Source: Streptomyces sp. NBC_00440 (GTDB taxonomy: Bacteria > Actinomycetota > Actinomycetes > Streptomycetales > Streptomycetaceae). Taken from it: 64,000 nucleotides of DNA. Where the stretch lies: assembly GCF_036014215.1 (NCBI RefSeq), contig NZ_CP107921.1, forward strand, positions 5,277,501 to 5,341,500, given 5' to 3'. The position numbers were made by a program, and so were the translations under genes. Positions 39,501 through 42,607 of this stretch are shown here, piece after piece; the first letter of the stretch is position 1, and each line of letters opens with the position of its first letter. The notes beneath the pieces are model-generated. The model was given only the letters and a program-made list of their open reading frames with translations, had not been told where the DNA came from and made no database searches.

Positions 39501-42267
39501 AATCCGGGTGGTGGGTCCACCTGTCGGCGTACGGGACGGCCGTGACGGTCATCACGGTCCGCTTCGCCTTGGTGAGACTCGTCCCGAGGAAGGGGACGCT
39601 GTGCTTGACGACGAACCGGCGGCCGTCGCCGAGGAACGAGCCCGGGTGCCGGGCCAGTTCGTCGTCGATCTCCTTGATCACGGATTCATCGGCCCGGTCG
39701 CCGGTGCGCTTGAGATTGAGCGCGGCGTTGAGTTTGTCGTGGAGCGTGCGACCGATGCTCCTGCCGCCCGGCTGAAGCAGCTTGGTGCTGCTGTGGCCTG
39801 CGGTGGAGCCGGTGGGGAGCGGACGCTCAGCGGGGCGGGGATGCGTGGCGTTCGGCTTGACGTACTGACTCACGTCATGCTGCCAGAGCGGAGGACGGGG
39901 GGAGCCCGCGGTGGTCTCTCCGGGCCTGTTCGCGGGGGTGGGGGGCGTCAGGGTGTCGTCGTGCTCGGGGCCGCCGGCCGGGCTTTCTTCGTTGTTCTGC
40001 TGATTGACCTGCTGATTGACCTGCTGATTGACCTGCTGATTGACCTGCTGATTGACCTGTTGGGTGTTCTGTTCGGTGATCTGGTTGTTGGCCTGGTCGT
40101 TGTTCTGCTGATCGGTGTGCTGGTTGTTCTGGAGCTGATCCGTGTCGAGTGCCGAGTTGTTCTGGTGCTCGGTGGAGACGGTGTTGGTGTGGGACAGCGG
40201 CCTCGGAGGGGGCGTCTCCGAGACCGTCTCGTCAACCGTCTCGTTGACATGGACCGTCTCGGTCACCGTCTCCGTGACGTTGTTCGCCGTCGACTCCGGG
40301 GCCGTGACCAATTCGTTGTTCGGCGTGAGCGACGAGTCGAAGTCGGTGGAAGTGGTCTGGGTCGAAGTCGGGCGCGGCAGGGGCTTCAGCTCGATACTGC
40401 TGCTTCCTTCGCCGTTGTTCGGCAGAAGGGGGGACTGGTTCGGACGGCGGGGCGGGGGCGCCGCATTGGGGAGGTGGGGCGATGACGAGGGTGTGGACGA
40501 CAGGTTCGGCGAGGTGGTCGATGCCGTGTTGGCGTGGGGCACGGAAGGGGCCGGTGCTGCCTGCGAGACGGGAGCGATCGGCGTCACCGGGGCCTCGGAC
40601 TCGTTCCGGGAGTCCGAAGTGTTCGTGTGCTGAACGTCGTTCGAGTGGTTGACCGTGTGGACCGTCGTGTTCGAGGAGCTCGTCGGCACAGGTGTCACCG
40701 GCGTCACCGAGTCATGGGACGTGTCGTCGGTGGTGTTGCTGTACAGCGAGTCGGTGTCGCTGTGGCTGTACAGCGACTCCGTGTCGCTCACATCGAGATG
40801 GTCGAGGTGATCGTCCAGCTGCCCGTCCAGGTTCTTGTCCAGGCCCTTGGGCGGGTCCAGGTCGAAGTTCTTGTCCAGGCCCTTGTCGAACCCGCCGTCG
40901 AGTCCCGATGTGTCGAAGTGGTGGGACATGGCATGCACGACGGGGTGGACGAGATAGACGTGCCCGCCGTGACTCAGTCCGCCGGTCAGCATGCCCGCGA
41001 CGAAGGTGTCCCACGACGTGGAGAAGCCGTCCTGGTAGATCAGGTTGTAGAAACCCTCACCGAGGTTCTGGCCTATGGACTCGACGAGCAGCCCACTGCC
41101 GACCATGCCCAGCCGGAAGCGCTTGTTGCCCTGGAAACCCATGTGCATCAGGGTCTGGGGCATGTCGTGGGCGAGCACCTTCAGCGCGTTCTTGTCGAGC
41201 GTGCTGCCCAGTTCCCTGGTGAGTTCCTTGCTGAGTGCTTCCGCCGCCCCCTTGGCCGGGCCCGACCAGTGCTCCGTGACGGTCTTGGCCCAGGTCTTGC
41301 CGATCTGACGGGACTCCTCCTTCGTCAGCCCGTTGATGGGGGATTTGGCGAACTCCTTGCCCATGTTCTTGATGAAGTTCTCGGTCGTGGCCTTGGCGCC
41401 CTCCTTCCCACCGAGCTTGGTGAAGCCCTTGGTGAGGCTGAGGTCGTGGTCGCTCAGCAGCTTGGCCACGTTCTTGGCCAGGTCACTGGCTCCGCCCTTG
41501 CCCCCGACCTTCTCCAGGGTCTTGAAGAGCGTCGTCAGCTCCGTGGTGAGGAGCTTCGACAGACCCTTGCCGAGCTTGTTGCCCAGCCACTTGCCGATCC
41601 CCGGGGCGAGCAGGCTGAGCGGCCCGGTGACCAGGCCCTGGATCGCGCCGAACTTGACCGCGTCCAGCAGTAGTTTGTTGTCGAACTTGTCCCGGTTGCC
41701 CTGGCCGATCTGGACCAGCTGGATGATGCGGTCCATCGCGATGCCCATGCCGACCCCGAGGGCGACGTGCTGGGCGATCCTCTTGAGCAGCTCCTTGATC
41801 AGCATCTTGAGGAACACCCGGGTGAAGAGCGTGCGCCAGCTCAGCCCCTCCAGCAGTGCTTCACCGAAGCCGGGCACCCACGAGAACGCCATGGCGTACA
41901 TGAACTCGGCCAGCAGCTCGATGAGCTGGGCGAGCATCATCCATTTCGTGTACTCGGCCTGGTTCGCGGTGTCCCGGGCGGTCTTCGCCATTTGCTGGGA
42001 CTGCTCCGCCGCCGCATCGAGGAACGAGTTGTCGCCGCCCGCGATGACCTGTCCCAGATTGAGGAACGCGGTGGCCGCGTCGCCCTCGAAGTTCTGCCGG
42101 ATGCTCTGGAGCAGCTGTACGAGCTGGTCGTCGAGCTGCTTGTAGTCGTTGCCCACGGAGTCGTAGAGATCCGCTGCGTTGCGGAGCTCGTCCTCGTTGG
42201 CCTGTGGCCACTTCATGCCCGTGAGGGCATGCATGATCCACTCGATCGCGGGGGAGGGCGTCAGCAT
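15145..42267 (-). CDS. Giant T7SS-linked multi-metzincin protein (9040 aa)
   Basis: One uninterrupted frame of 9040 codons, about 1 MDa. Residues 1-140 resemble the WXG100-like leader of CpnT-type type VII substrates (MLTPSPAIEWI, GMKWPQANEDELR, FEGDAATAFLNLG); hydrophobic and amphipathic helices follow to about 450. Residues 450-810 form a Ser/Thr/Asn/Gln/Pro linker with five VNQQ repeats. Residues 810-2390 look beta-strand-rich and match no family I know. Residues 2580-3020 hold two OTU-like regions without catalytic Cys. From about 3070 to the end are five tandem modules, each with a metzincin domain, two EndoU-like units and a helical HWS region. It starts 13 bases after a 108-aa Esx-like gene in the T7SS operon. 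Export through EccC is the likely fate. Related large Streptomyces proteins carry a lonely-Cys-domain annotation in databases; membership here is unchecked. Confidence 0.93.
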   Translation of the reverse strand: MLTPSPAIEWIMHALTGMKWPQANEDELRNAADLYDSVGNDYKQLDDQLVQLLQSIRQNFEGDAATAFLNLGQVIAGGDNSFLDAAAEQSQQMAKTARDTANQAEYTKWMMLAQLIELLAEFMYAMAFSWVPGFGEALLEGLSWRTLFTRVFLKMLIKELLKRIAQHVALGVGMGIAMDRIIQLVQIGQGNRDKFDNKLLLDAVKFGAIQGLVTGPLSLLAPGIGKWLGNKLGKGLSKLLTTELTTLFKTLEKVGGKGGASDLAKNVAKLLSDHDLSLTKGFTKLGGKEGAKATTENFIKNMGKEFAKSPINGLTKEESRQIGKTWAKTVTEHWSGPAKGAAEALSKELTRELGSTLDKNALKVLAHDMPQTLMHMGFQGNKRFRLGMVGSGLLVESIGQNLGEGFYNLIYQDGFSTSWDTFVAGMLTGGLSHGGHVYLVHPVVHAMSHHFDTSGLDGGFDKGLDKNFDLDPPKGLDKNLDGQLDDHLDHLDVSDTESLYSHSDTDSLYSNTTDDTSHDSVTPVTPVPTSSSNTTVHTVNHSNDVQHTNTSDSRNESEAPVTPIAPVSQAAPAPSVPHANTASTTSPNLSSTPSSSPHLPNAAPPPRRPNQSPLLPNNGEGSSSIELKPLPRPTSTQTTSTDFDSSLTPNNELVTAPESTANNVTETVTETVHVNETVDETVSETPPPRPLSHTNTVSTEHQNNSALDTDQLQNNQHTDQQNNDQANNQITEQNTQQVNQQVNQQVNQQVNQQVNQQNNEESPAGGPEHDDTLTPPTPANRPGETTAGSPRPPLWQHDVSQYVKPNATHPRPAERPLPTGSTAGHSSTKLLQPGGRSIGRTLHDKLNAALNLKRTGDRADESVIKEIDDELARHPGSFLGDGRRFVVKHSVPFLGTSLTKAKRTVMTVTAVPYADRWTHHPDSDARDPHKLDTSQQLQQQTGTNTGTSRGTGLQLGLAAGALPSDARMLFDLRGSASHNQKHVIGSHDQRSFQRETRTTGGSESFHQDVYYKVEFHPDERIDAFGTGVKNGMTTRVSKDSAVPKESELRVPHNFTPPPGARPGSPSTEGFGPVKSVFDWAVQKLDARPGGYKHKQLSDYFSSDHFHSRSDEIARGPLAPLDVRRRNGQSAGTFQVGKAISGEHHLIEVVGDAEMRITDAITVKNEVLVQDNRRYVVAFFGGSRFAIPTDQAPHIFMQLGLTLHYSHDSSEVSLQGGNVGRKITGRVKGSDTALYLQELQVPVTFEGETHTLDTWSLVRLPVREARERAGWDPDTHTRPEGSEPPLPAHWRNGDYDLTHTRATDLVIDNTHATDPTSPNVLVDRVLDWINRTHGDSVLVAPRPDGNSADPRGQLTKFLQAISGERSRAQANTRIIMAKFDERNLATTLNELAHDGLSVKLFGRNLTKENLFSLNLKAELDRPVYQGTDRDRMTRQNNNAGERVGNAHSTTHTFGAQAGGTVELRSNETFRKGTPDHIGVLGARAGASRQHTRSNGTVFTAGREDVTASPAGVHSFSATGRFTAELVGVHQWHATYRALTLGRAGRKIHEPVTVGGPGATLGDFSVMLHLSEQYMPKVDPHAEGAANPYAVEHATTTRELTQDETEDLWAPSAWQRADTLKNIPVITQYVPTDHHIQEAGPLVANRATRGEWSLTTEGTSQHQRMKNALGSMSLTADSDQVFSPTGKQLNDVRAPGFLYGATGDIRLVGRRGNPTAVGGPVDLKPELNNSLDLAVSGGDGKGWVLSFDLNAGHFPAQHTSVPTTTRYGFGATPYSRSSMTSTGGGRTNSRSVNIVPENGQWVPVAANAEYRVEMSADKLGALTPFRSKLPAWTGQLVDKANGWRGLVSEQAAHALNLFNTGIAQVPRLAEGAGAWSHSSWFKESPLGVVPVSAPSGPDANRAQFMRSLRNLRFTRNSLESIRTLLSERHGQAMVESGIPQQYRGRAPWRGFTESLPLGGKEYRVTVKQVPGARSVEDFGFGDVESGQSVTTSTTDSRGVTRSRGLSANITERITGPNGSSGGPLGNSSGSTGTSGGHSSSESDTVAQVTVIPGPLATVSTSYDVVVTVLDNKGDVVLEHTWPAGSARSQEPLALLKPGGETEGDVYTPPPASVDVWQSANATPDRISRHLAQHVSGDNRPAGLVPSNGVHFTRVLGSENVEALAHITLAKAQTPHLNGGHAGKGPETHGVLTGDQLAQARAKAANVKLLSPGKGGGDTLTAGTNELSLTGSLIDGSALGENGYQPLGLVDDTLISGSTGSLQLHPAFDLSGAKLLATADVRMEFATGTGESFDVGEGQVHGKNGGLGGDAIGADSHNTTYQITPVIAPGVGSSEEYKFNEATAAKINMKPDTGRAFLFSVPTKWLAVAGVHRHFKDSSFGQVATRGLTWEGYDPPGLQAGETDTDVLAWIREDVARDLGLITDQNHPAALSSQWDDVAKGWKTWKANHDAYWSTYRPLTDLAFVVQDAQHRLDVATTPEARQAAQQALDTANAELNAARETVRPKLESLTQKLRDAGEHYRNLRSAADALNDWHRLPENERTGTAPESLAYDATVEHDHGVEKPEHGAEYEEFTNEAGEVTSLKNVVSGEIHEVGPTTKDGNGFFHHLAAHLVRIDPDLLTTQGITVPKGHDLTDTVNELRTLFGKNLREDRDSPDPLADYIHPDLTDKFEPDEIRAAGLDTLLDRSTPQGREYTEGKWIPHSAGRPTENHRAVLTPEQRTSLAASQTTRPANEESAAKDSAGDLYPPLAAQLFGVPVTVMVGGRRHTFMPNGSEATGNPGNRGVELLLKDGHYRYVDQTQDLRPPQDPPSDNDSVSDNDSVSDDGSDLEPVPGTPRPVVKVPDDGYSQLTSLLVSAPSAVAPKLPHLGQKLRNLVGSPDELRATASAASGVEHHQDLHTLVLGMKEAVHAHVVELGARGLAMRMPHLVPQFTQGNRRAMYRAVNLMFKEVKTAVAAWEHSGDSPWSQSFLPLLADTFGVDLTVHTAPSGGNPGGSDRFRPPPGGGAPLSVHLQQNGSHFDGTTEPTARPRTESFRVPGASPNAPLHTRHTGPLEAPAPVPLHKPAATPTLTADYSVVEIPPHRSATAPHPVADVSSLGTAEILPPSDRTMDEGGAAASVWERGFAVERTLLSDGSVRSDVTVRIHLDVQPGANANHVANAKAMAKRGIDTYYNDPKHRLPNGDLLQVKLEFVFDPADAHRKVKLHPDPGGTGRDNSATWYVSEGGAGSIDKSYVIAHETGHLLGFQDQYREAKQGRPFRPVYDDHSLMSGYGIDASGRVQFDMDHMTSDHTLSPSLRIMPRDLLLLSTAVDAAWSHTPGAGAAPHDKARAHIPLDVRERVLRGNAGTGANGLLAPRGPSGRFRPEATGPLNPNGTYRAGKRPDGTVQTMFPDHWSRDEVLHATRQVYLDHVRTGSLRTDTERSGRQTFDGVYQGVRIKGTADAIGTIIDFAPHPDQSGLQPPTHLEPPPPRKLTDEPAFSDASMRFMLRGDVPTLTGVQYAHSEDRRELAQTDRGIIFEKLTDPDFNGVRRAEVWFRNPPTGPGPKTLKVGDGDSPDGVGQDGWGTNPRMLFPEEWAPGDLREAVRDAHNNALANGLFEVLPDGGYLWEGSAGGVRMQGVVKDGEHRWFRPTRFQPHPEWDAHDIAATTSETPMTFTRASGGLAEFRASHVVFTNGDRGLNLTRVVRYSKGMDPGALTELREKLSDVQDHIDDTYNSGEESKENGRLPKTRFTVELRPTSRNNPSEDGADIGTLSLHSAEDAAARLLGFDVDPDAGRQDLVRQVLEHRRPTPRSTHSWNPPNQQQGGTPSPLLTADVEAALRRNTHAGLFDEPGVLELLAARRSQDHAPHVTKESTEAALAALTEGEFAPGYTRTPDDQLPGGWTPDRLRLAALRAARSSAPRTPDPHQPGALTIVTTPEPGVQLTTRVSSTSLVVLGAEIVRVPQPAAPAGHPQAPAPQPGNHAPVDLNSNVTPVNPVYLAAISGALGLHPTYLRSVLPVLHQSATPSEALHTLQTLATRLDAGPQLGEFVRRMSELGVSADDWWDLSTFQHSQGESMRSLLGPDLQQSRQRIDEWQRTEVVDTDAVTDATAHELGVHPLALTRLADALRLYSPSDITRLNMDADFWQRPATPEELALEYLAGHRTEIEELRAEIDRERFDEIADDLLGEDRNETGDPDLDYHGFLHWSRMSLEGLRHFTTAELDFLIGNWSAVRDIVPPPPGFDLADHRSELYEVEHQRNMAEFAVIRANRAQDPVALSSAQERLAQLDPYVTDHRAEREQRLAQLWSENPMTPATPGAQTPSSHPATPTHTVFDEDIVMGDADQMDWDGDIVMTPSPHRPHSSPHLTTLHETTAPVHAPAPGVDYSVAEIPPRPSASVPRPESSLGTAEIERPSMRTMAKGGVAASVWERGFAVERTKLSDGSVRSDITVRIHLDLQTGANEKHVANAKDMAKRGIDTYYNAPKHRLPNGDLLHVELEFVDNAAQAHRKVALHPDPDGTGRDNSATWYVSEGGAGSADKSHVIAHETGHLLGFQDQYREARTGRPLRPVHDDHSLMSGYGTDDAGLIQFSMDHGIHSTHPLSPTLRIVPRDLLLLSTAVDTAWSHAPGVGAGPLDKARAHIPLEVRDRVLRGNATTGATGLLAPRGPSGRVRPEPTTPRNPNGTYQAGKRPDGSDQTMFPDHWSPEEVLHATRQVYLDHVRTGSLTTDRERSNRHTFDGVYQGVRIKGTAGTTGTIIDFAPHPDQSGLLPPTHLQPPPPRKPTDEPAFGDVATRFLTYGSTADRTGVHYTLPGPNGVLAQRHHGVFIEPLWPAHPNGTQWATVWFKDPNLREQTVRALANGTPPPPALHRGDRENDAMVGVDGEVATPHLLFPSDWSTPQLLDSIVEAHRNARGNGSWVEVPEGGYLWEGVHDGVRIHGHVRDGEHLWARPSTDQPPSPDHSPKVFAVTAPVDFEMPRPGNTPAPFRVQRVIHLDGSLGMRITRVLSHPALSPEQSNELAGPLREVQLQVGAELNRPDPLAHRELSLITFAVELSPTDDPAMTEYSPELSNIATDFFNPNMVQDLMVLDLNDQEAVNTFLREAADRLPPVSELPAGWQGPQGQPHHEQDPAWTSDVTTSVRRNTLAGLLDEPGVKALLAQHRGQEPPSPLTNTDTNTTDTGADTHTVGADAGAGTHTDRMAAVADALGLQPSDLTSIESALKGSALIRPALDALNQLAARLDAGPTGPFVKRMTELDVPLSEWWDFSSYLHTKRASMSDMVALDRTWVQPVLDDSRAHPVPNVSAETSDQAHALGVHPRYLTRLADALKVGTEDVALLGKRKPFWQQPLSPETLGQKVRAELDSEREKREDARLARDHRRFDDAADELLGSRSTRTEEEFRSFMHWSTVAHLGLDVLPDQRLRELVGHWRLETNDGTDPVPADFDPRKAGKPQAELLHMVALAHRSGPLPQKLEKALARRDADIKAQLTLLDLWHEGDVHQDDGPPVTLPTAPNPAQSSSTQQHASQNVPLRTPHASPHRAPAPTPTPAAVHAVTDVPTAPVAPTPIAEIPPHSSASVPRPPVTDVRSLGTAEVLPPSDRVMDLGGAAASVWERGFSVERTELSDGSVRSDITVRIHLDRRPGATENHVANAKDMAKRGIDTYYNAPKHRLPNGDLLRVKVEFVDTPAQAHHTVELHPDPDGDGRDNSGTWYVSEIGKGAEDKSYVIAHETGHLLGFQDQYREAKAGIPLRPVHDDHSLMSGPDIDESGLIQFDMNLPPFDRLSPNLRVVPRDLLMLSTAVDAAWAHTPGVGTGPHDKARAHIPLDVRDRVLRGNPSTGAAGLLAPRGPAGRFRPEATGPRNPNGTYRAGKRPDGSDQTMFPDHWSPEEALHATRQVYLDHVRTNSLTTDSERSGRQTFDGVYQGVRIKGTADAIGTIIDFAPHPDQNGLQPPTHLEPPPPRKPTDEPAIGDVALRFLTYGSTADRTGVHHSLPEEAGTFAQRHHGVHIEPLWPAHPNGTQWATVLFKDPNLRGRTAQAVAKGSPPPLEWQLGDRENGTVFNPDGLTAAGQLLFPHHWSLPTLRDAIAGAHRTARNAGSWVEVPEGGYLWEGVHDGVRMHGYVRDGEHLWARPSTDQPLISAMSAKVLAVTDPVRISLNTPDGTPLPFHVQRVIHEDGTLGLHITRVLERPPLADEFHEYLRDEMLPDLREQLAADFNRLSPYRHRELSLVTFDIELSPTEDPAMELGDDSELVKIAQNDGDLSSLLSDLMTVDSIDEAGMDALLQSVRGMLPPVSELPADWQGPQGQPQHEQNPVLKSVWESDVTTSVHRNTPAGILDEPGVRALLAPYRSQEPSSPLTNTGTDTVVSPHRLAAAAGVLTLRPSDLTSITAALQGTTPLRTALDSLNQLAARLGLGRSTRQLVKQMTDIGVPLSEWSHFSSYLHTKGHTLSRVASMDPARAKKLYADSRAHPMPRVPDDTRFFAYTLGMHPTYLQRLADALHVHPSDVLNLGEYETFRQQPHAPEALARNYWLDNHQTLEDVRFARSHTRFNTVADELLGSDPDLAYARFRSFMHWSGVASEGLHIFTDQRLRELVGHWRVETNDGTTHVPEDYDPFVEREQHADLLHLADKSAPLLDPAREEALDKYERHIQTRLTQLDEQYPGGVSQGDGPPVTPSTAPPATQQPAAPRPHLQSPPTVLPQSPANPPQSSAAPHAPAAPQTPAPTASSTPGSVEIPRPTAAFRNSAGYTGPIWMRQFSARRIELPNGVSRSEITVRIHLDAKDGVTPEDIEATKDVTARSLTKYFNAPRHRLPNGDLLVVKAEFTDDPAQAHHTVVLHPDPNGNGPDDAGNWYVSAQSIESKPHMPAHEIGHLMGLWDYYRRHTPGLAHWPVYDDHALMGGNYADPLFGRISVDNHFPRPMTLSPHLRVMPRDLLVLGTAIKSAMPHAPWGTADIPLDVRERVLRGNPRTGTPGLLAPQGATDRLRPTPTTERNPNGTYQAGTHPDGSARTMFPDHWTLEEALYATRQVYLRQQSTGGLVPTTETPGIEPGSHHFDGYYQGVRIKGTADLTGTITDFAPHSDQADIVPPDHLVMPAPTSNEPAIGEGTLRFVTYGSTHSRTGVHYALPGPDGAAAQRGQGVQIDPLWSAHPNGTQWATIWFKDPNLRGHTAHAVANGAAPPRPLKLGDAENGTALGADGTGITAHLLFPSDWSPRKLWTAMVMAHRNALDTGSLVQVPEGGYLWEGVHDGVRMHGHVRDGEQLWVRPSTHQPPVPHSSPEILAVTAPLQVGAAKPDGSTALFHIQRVIHQDGNLGMRVTRVLPHPPMLEERQTELTEHLLPEVRKQLAAGFNRLSPQGHRELSQVTFDVELSLTDDPTMVAFSPELMNILIGSSDTSILKDLTLLDPTDQQGLDTFLHNVVNLLPPVPRKPAGWQRPQGLPHHTRRSVWESDVATSLHRNTPAGILEEPGVKGLLEQHRSSQDTPGPLTDADAGADAGADAGTGAGTGAGTGAGTGADGKTTAKASTSTDTEAGAEADTGAGAGADRMAAAAKELGIPSSALASIKVALRGSTLLGPTLTELDQLAARMEAWKHSTGALVRRMTELGAPLPGWWDFSSYLHSKQLTMNDMLDMDLPQAWKLYKDSFANPLPRIPHGTAEQAYALGVHPAYLQRLADALQVDPADIVELGEDKFRWQQPLSPEAVALDYRISKQQKVADLHFTRDHARFDKVADRLLGSDPTVTEQRFRSFMHWSTVSDVGLHIFTDERLQELAEHWREDTEDGTDPVPEDFDPRKEREKHAALLHEVDLAEQSGHLSKELTETLNKYKRYIRSKTELLDLWYEGGVAKDAVPGGVAKDAVVPVTPSTDPHPPHRSAPAVLPQRPTTRGRSDSAPPPLPVPPQTPVDASLPHPVTPPAPAQPSAEIPRPSAPFMNSSGHTGPAWERKFSARRTVLPDGATQAEITVRIYLDPQAGVTPEVVQAAKDTAVGGLKKYYNDPDHRLPNGDLLRVRAEFTDDPKQAHHTIALHPNPDGNGRSNSANWYLSMETIEAQSQMPAHEIGHLLGLWDYYRDHTPGLAHWPVYDEHALMGAIYADPLFGRPAVDSQFQRPSVRSPYLRIMPRDLLVMGTAIGAAMPGAPRATVDIPLDVRERVLRGNPRTGIPGLLAPQGTTDRPRAIATEERNPNGTYQAGTHPDGSARTMFPDHWTLEEALYATRQVYLRQQSTDGLVPTTGAHGIEAGNYHFTGDYQGVRIKGTVDGKGTITDFAPHSDQTGLVTPVHLRTPSVPELPPYFAHLAPPPGVTGEPAIGEGTLRFVTYGSTHNRTGVHYALPDRAGVEAQYDQGVLINPLWSAHPNGTQWATVWFRDPNLRGLTEQAAAKGTPPPREWQLGDRENGAVLGADGTATIGQLLFPSSWSTHQVWEAMVVAHRNAIGSGSWVQVPEGGYLWEGVYNGVRMHGHVRGGEQLWVRPSAYQPPVPHSSSEVLALTAPVHTQVNKPNGTAAQFAVRRVIHQDGALGIRVTRVLPYPPLDPAEHSRVTDELLPQIRAQLTAGFQHPDPAGRRDLSRVTFDVELAPAADPTMKLTRRSDIFTVLMGDVDNSTLPDLMAVDASDPSSLYHFLNTVAPTLPPLSELPAGWQGPQGQPHHEQDPVWTSDVTASVRRNTPSGLLDEPGVRGLLEQHRSLEPTGPLTDATTSPSPSTDTHPGGTENTGTGTGTSTAADTGTGLDRTAAAAQALGLHPTALASIKVALQGPAPLRSALDALDQLATRLEARPHTTSALIRRMSEIGAPLSEWWHFASYLHTKQGLMSDVISMDRAGAQKLFNDSRIHPLPQVPNETELHAYALGVHPRYLTRLADALRVPTADIISLGEDKSFWQQPLSPEAVAQKYRDNERQRQEEARIGRDRARFLAAADELLGSEPGLAEQRFRSFVHWSAEAQHLGLNVFTDQRLRELVGHWRRKTNDGTDQVPADFDPREKGKFQADLFLTVDLARRSGPLPTKLAEELALYEQFVQFQLTQLNVRYPGGVFEDDGPPVTLSTDIFAALSGAGD
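17645..17770 (-). repeat. 126-bp block identical to 21215-21340
   Basis: By eye, every base of 17645-17770 (module 5) matches 21215-21340 (module 4), a distance of 3,570 bp. The block codes the EndoU-like A-unit stretch around PDGSARTMFPDHW. Synonymous positions are conserved too, which protein-level selection alone would not produce. Confidence 0.9.
18547..22123 (-). repeat. Giant protein module 4 (second metzincin subclass)
   Basis: Residues about 6715-7907. Zinc site HEIGHLMGLWD starts at His6853 (21673-21711), with Met-turn LMGGNY. Modules 4 and 5 form a subclass with LWDYY instead of FQDQY after the zinc ligands and EIPRP instead of EIPPH at the head. Unit A: RERVLRGNPRTGTPG ... TMFPDHWTLEE. 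Unit B: VTYGSTHSRTGVHYALPG ... LLFPSDWSPRK. The linker after unit B contains a long run of Gly-Ala-Asp/Thr repeats (19680-19860). Confidence 0.82.
21215..21340 (-). repeat. 126-bp block identical to 17645-17770
   Basis: Module 4 partner of the identical block in module 5. Sequence diverges at once on both sides (t/c before, g/t after), giving sharp edges as expected of a conversion tract. Confidence 0.9.
22124..25621 (-). repeat. Giant protein module 3
   Basis: Residues about 5549-6714. Zinc site HETGHLLGFQD starts at His5711 (25099-25137), with Met-turn LMSGPD. Unit A: RDRVLRGNPSTG ... TMFPDHWSPEE ... GVRIKGTAD. Unit B: LTYGSTADRTGVHHSLPE ... LLFPHHWSLPT ... GVRMHGYVRDG. The tail has TLGMHPTYLQRLADAL and SFMHWSGV. 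Parts of its DNA match non-adjacent module 1 better than adjacent module 2. Confidence 0.82.
25622..29175 (-). repeat. Giant protein module 2
   Basis: Residues about 4364-5548. Zinc site HETGHLLGFQD starts at His4527 (28651-28689), with Met-turn LMSGYG. Unit A: RDRVLRGNATTG ... TMFPDHWSPEE ... GVRIKGTAG. Unit B: LTYGSTADRTGVHYTLPG ... LLFPSDWSTPQ ... GVRIHGHVRDG. The tail has ALGVHPRYLTRLADAL and SFMHWSTV. It follows an AEIPPRPSASVPRP linker that recurs at the head of the other modules. Confidence 0.82.
29176..33050 (-). repeat. Giant protein module 1 (metzincin + EndoU-like pair)
   Basis: Residues about 3070-4364. The zinc site HETGHLLGFQD starts at His3236 (DNA 32524-32562) and the Met-turn LMSGYG follows some 30 residues later. 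EndoU-like unit A reads VRERVLRGN ... TMFPDHWSRDE ... GVRIKGTAD ... IDFAPH. Unit B is the most divergent (GVQYAHS, MLFPEEWAPGD, GVRMQGVVKDG), with Gln where the other modules have His. The helical tail has ELGVHPLALTRLADAL and FLHWS. This is the longest module, with an insert before the tail. It ends in a linker carrying two DIVM motifs. Confidence 0.8.
33205..34530 (-). other. Two OTU-like regions in the giant protein, nucleophile missing
   Basis: Region 1 (residues about 2580-2800) starts KDGNGFFHHLAAHL and ends LKDGHYRYVD. This mirrors OTU cysteine peptidases, which open with DGNC-x-F and close with a strand ending in HY; the Cys position is Gly here. Region 2 (about 2836-3020) opens PDDGYSQLTSLL and ends HLQQNGSHFDG, again with no Cys. 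Both also have the middle LFGVPVTVMVGG / TFGVDLTVHTAP strand. OTU-like assignment is by motif order only. Confidence 0.45.
39997..40056 (-). repeat. Five perfect 12-bp tandem repeats encoding VNQQ
   Basis: CTGCTGATTGAC is repeated five times without a mismatch on the plus strand, coding Val-Asn-Gln-Gln on the minus strand at residues 738-757 of the giant protein. The flanks are Asn/Gln-rich with decayed versions. The unit keeps the reading frame, so copy-number change would lengthen or shorten the linker without breaking the gene. Confidence 0.95.
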
Positions 42268-42280
42268 CCGTGGGTTCTCA

Positions 42281-42607
42281 TCACTTGGAGTCGTTCGACC
42301 AACTGGTCGCGAGTGACTTGGCTTCGTCCTCTACCCGGTCGAACAGGGCCATCACGTCGGATCCCGAGTACCCGACCTGCTCGACCAGGGTCTTGAGCAG
42401 GGTCAGCAGGTCATGCAGGTGTTTCATACCGGGGTCGATGGTCTCGTGGTACTGCTTGGCGATCTCGTCGTCCTTGCCGCCGCCATCGATATTGATCTTG
42501 TCGATCTGGGCCAGGTAGTCGCCGATCTGCTTGATCAGCTGCCCGATCTGCGGGTACTGGGCGAACTGCTGCTTGAGCTGGTCGATGGTGGTGATCTTCT
42601 CAGCCAC
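42281..42607 (-). CDS. Esx/WXG100-like helical protein
   Basis: A 108-aa, mostly helical, acidic/amphipathic protein without signal peptide. Size, two-helix pattern (IDQLKQQFAQYPQIGQLIKQIGDYLAQ; PGMKHLHDLLTLLKTLVEQVGY) and place in a T7SS operon suggest a WXG100-type partner or secretion chaperone. No WxG turn is present. The ATG overlaps the YbaB-like stop by 8 bases, and the giant gene starts 13 bases downstream, so translation is coupled. A direct partnership with the WXG100-like leader of the giant protein is plausible but inferred. Confidence 0.8.
   Translation of the reverse strand: MAEKITTIDQLKQQFAQYPQIGQLIKQIGDYLAQIDKINIDGGGKDDEIAKQYHETIDPGMKHLHDLLTLLKTLVEQVGYSGSDVMALFDRVEDEAKSLATSWSNDSK

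Noticed and set aside
39997..40056. Short regular repeats as a CRISPR array
   Set aside because: Units are 12 bp, directly adjacent with no spacers, and encode VNQQ in frame.
32041..40485. Long plus-strand open frames (over 1,100 and 1,500 codons) opposite the giant gene
   Set aside because: They run antisense to a frame with clear domains, read as low-complexity Val/Arg/Gly/Leu mixtures and follow from the GC bias of third positions.
15145..42267. Giant gene as a polyketide or peptide synthetase
   Set aside because: No ketosynthase, acyltransferase, condensation, adenylation or carrier motifs are present; the repeated units are protease and EndoU-like.
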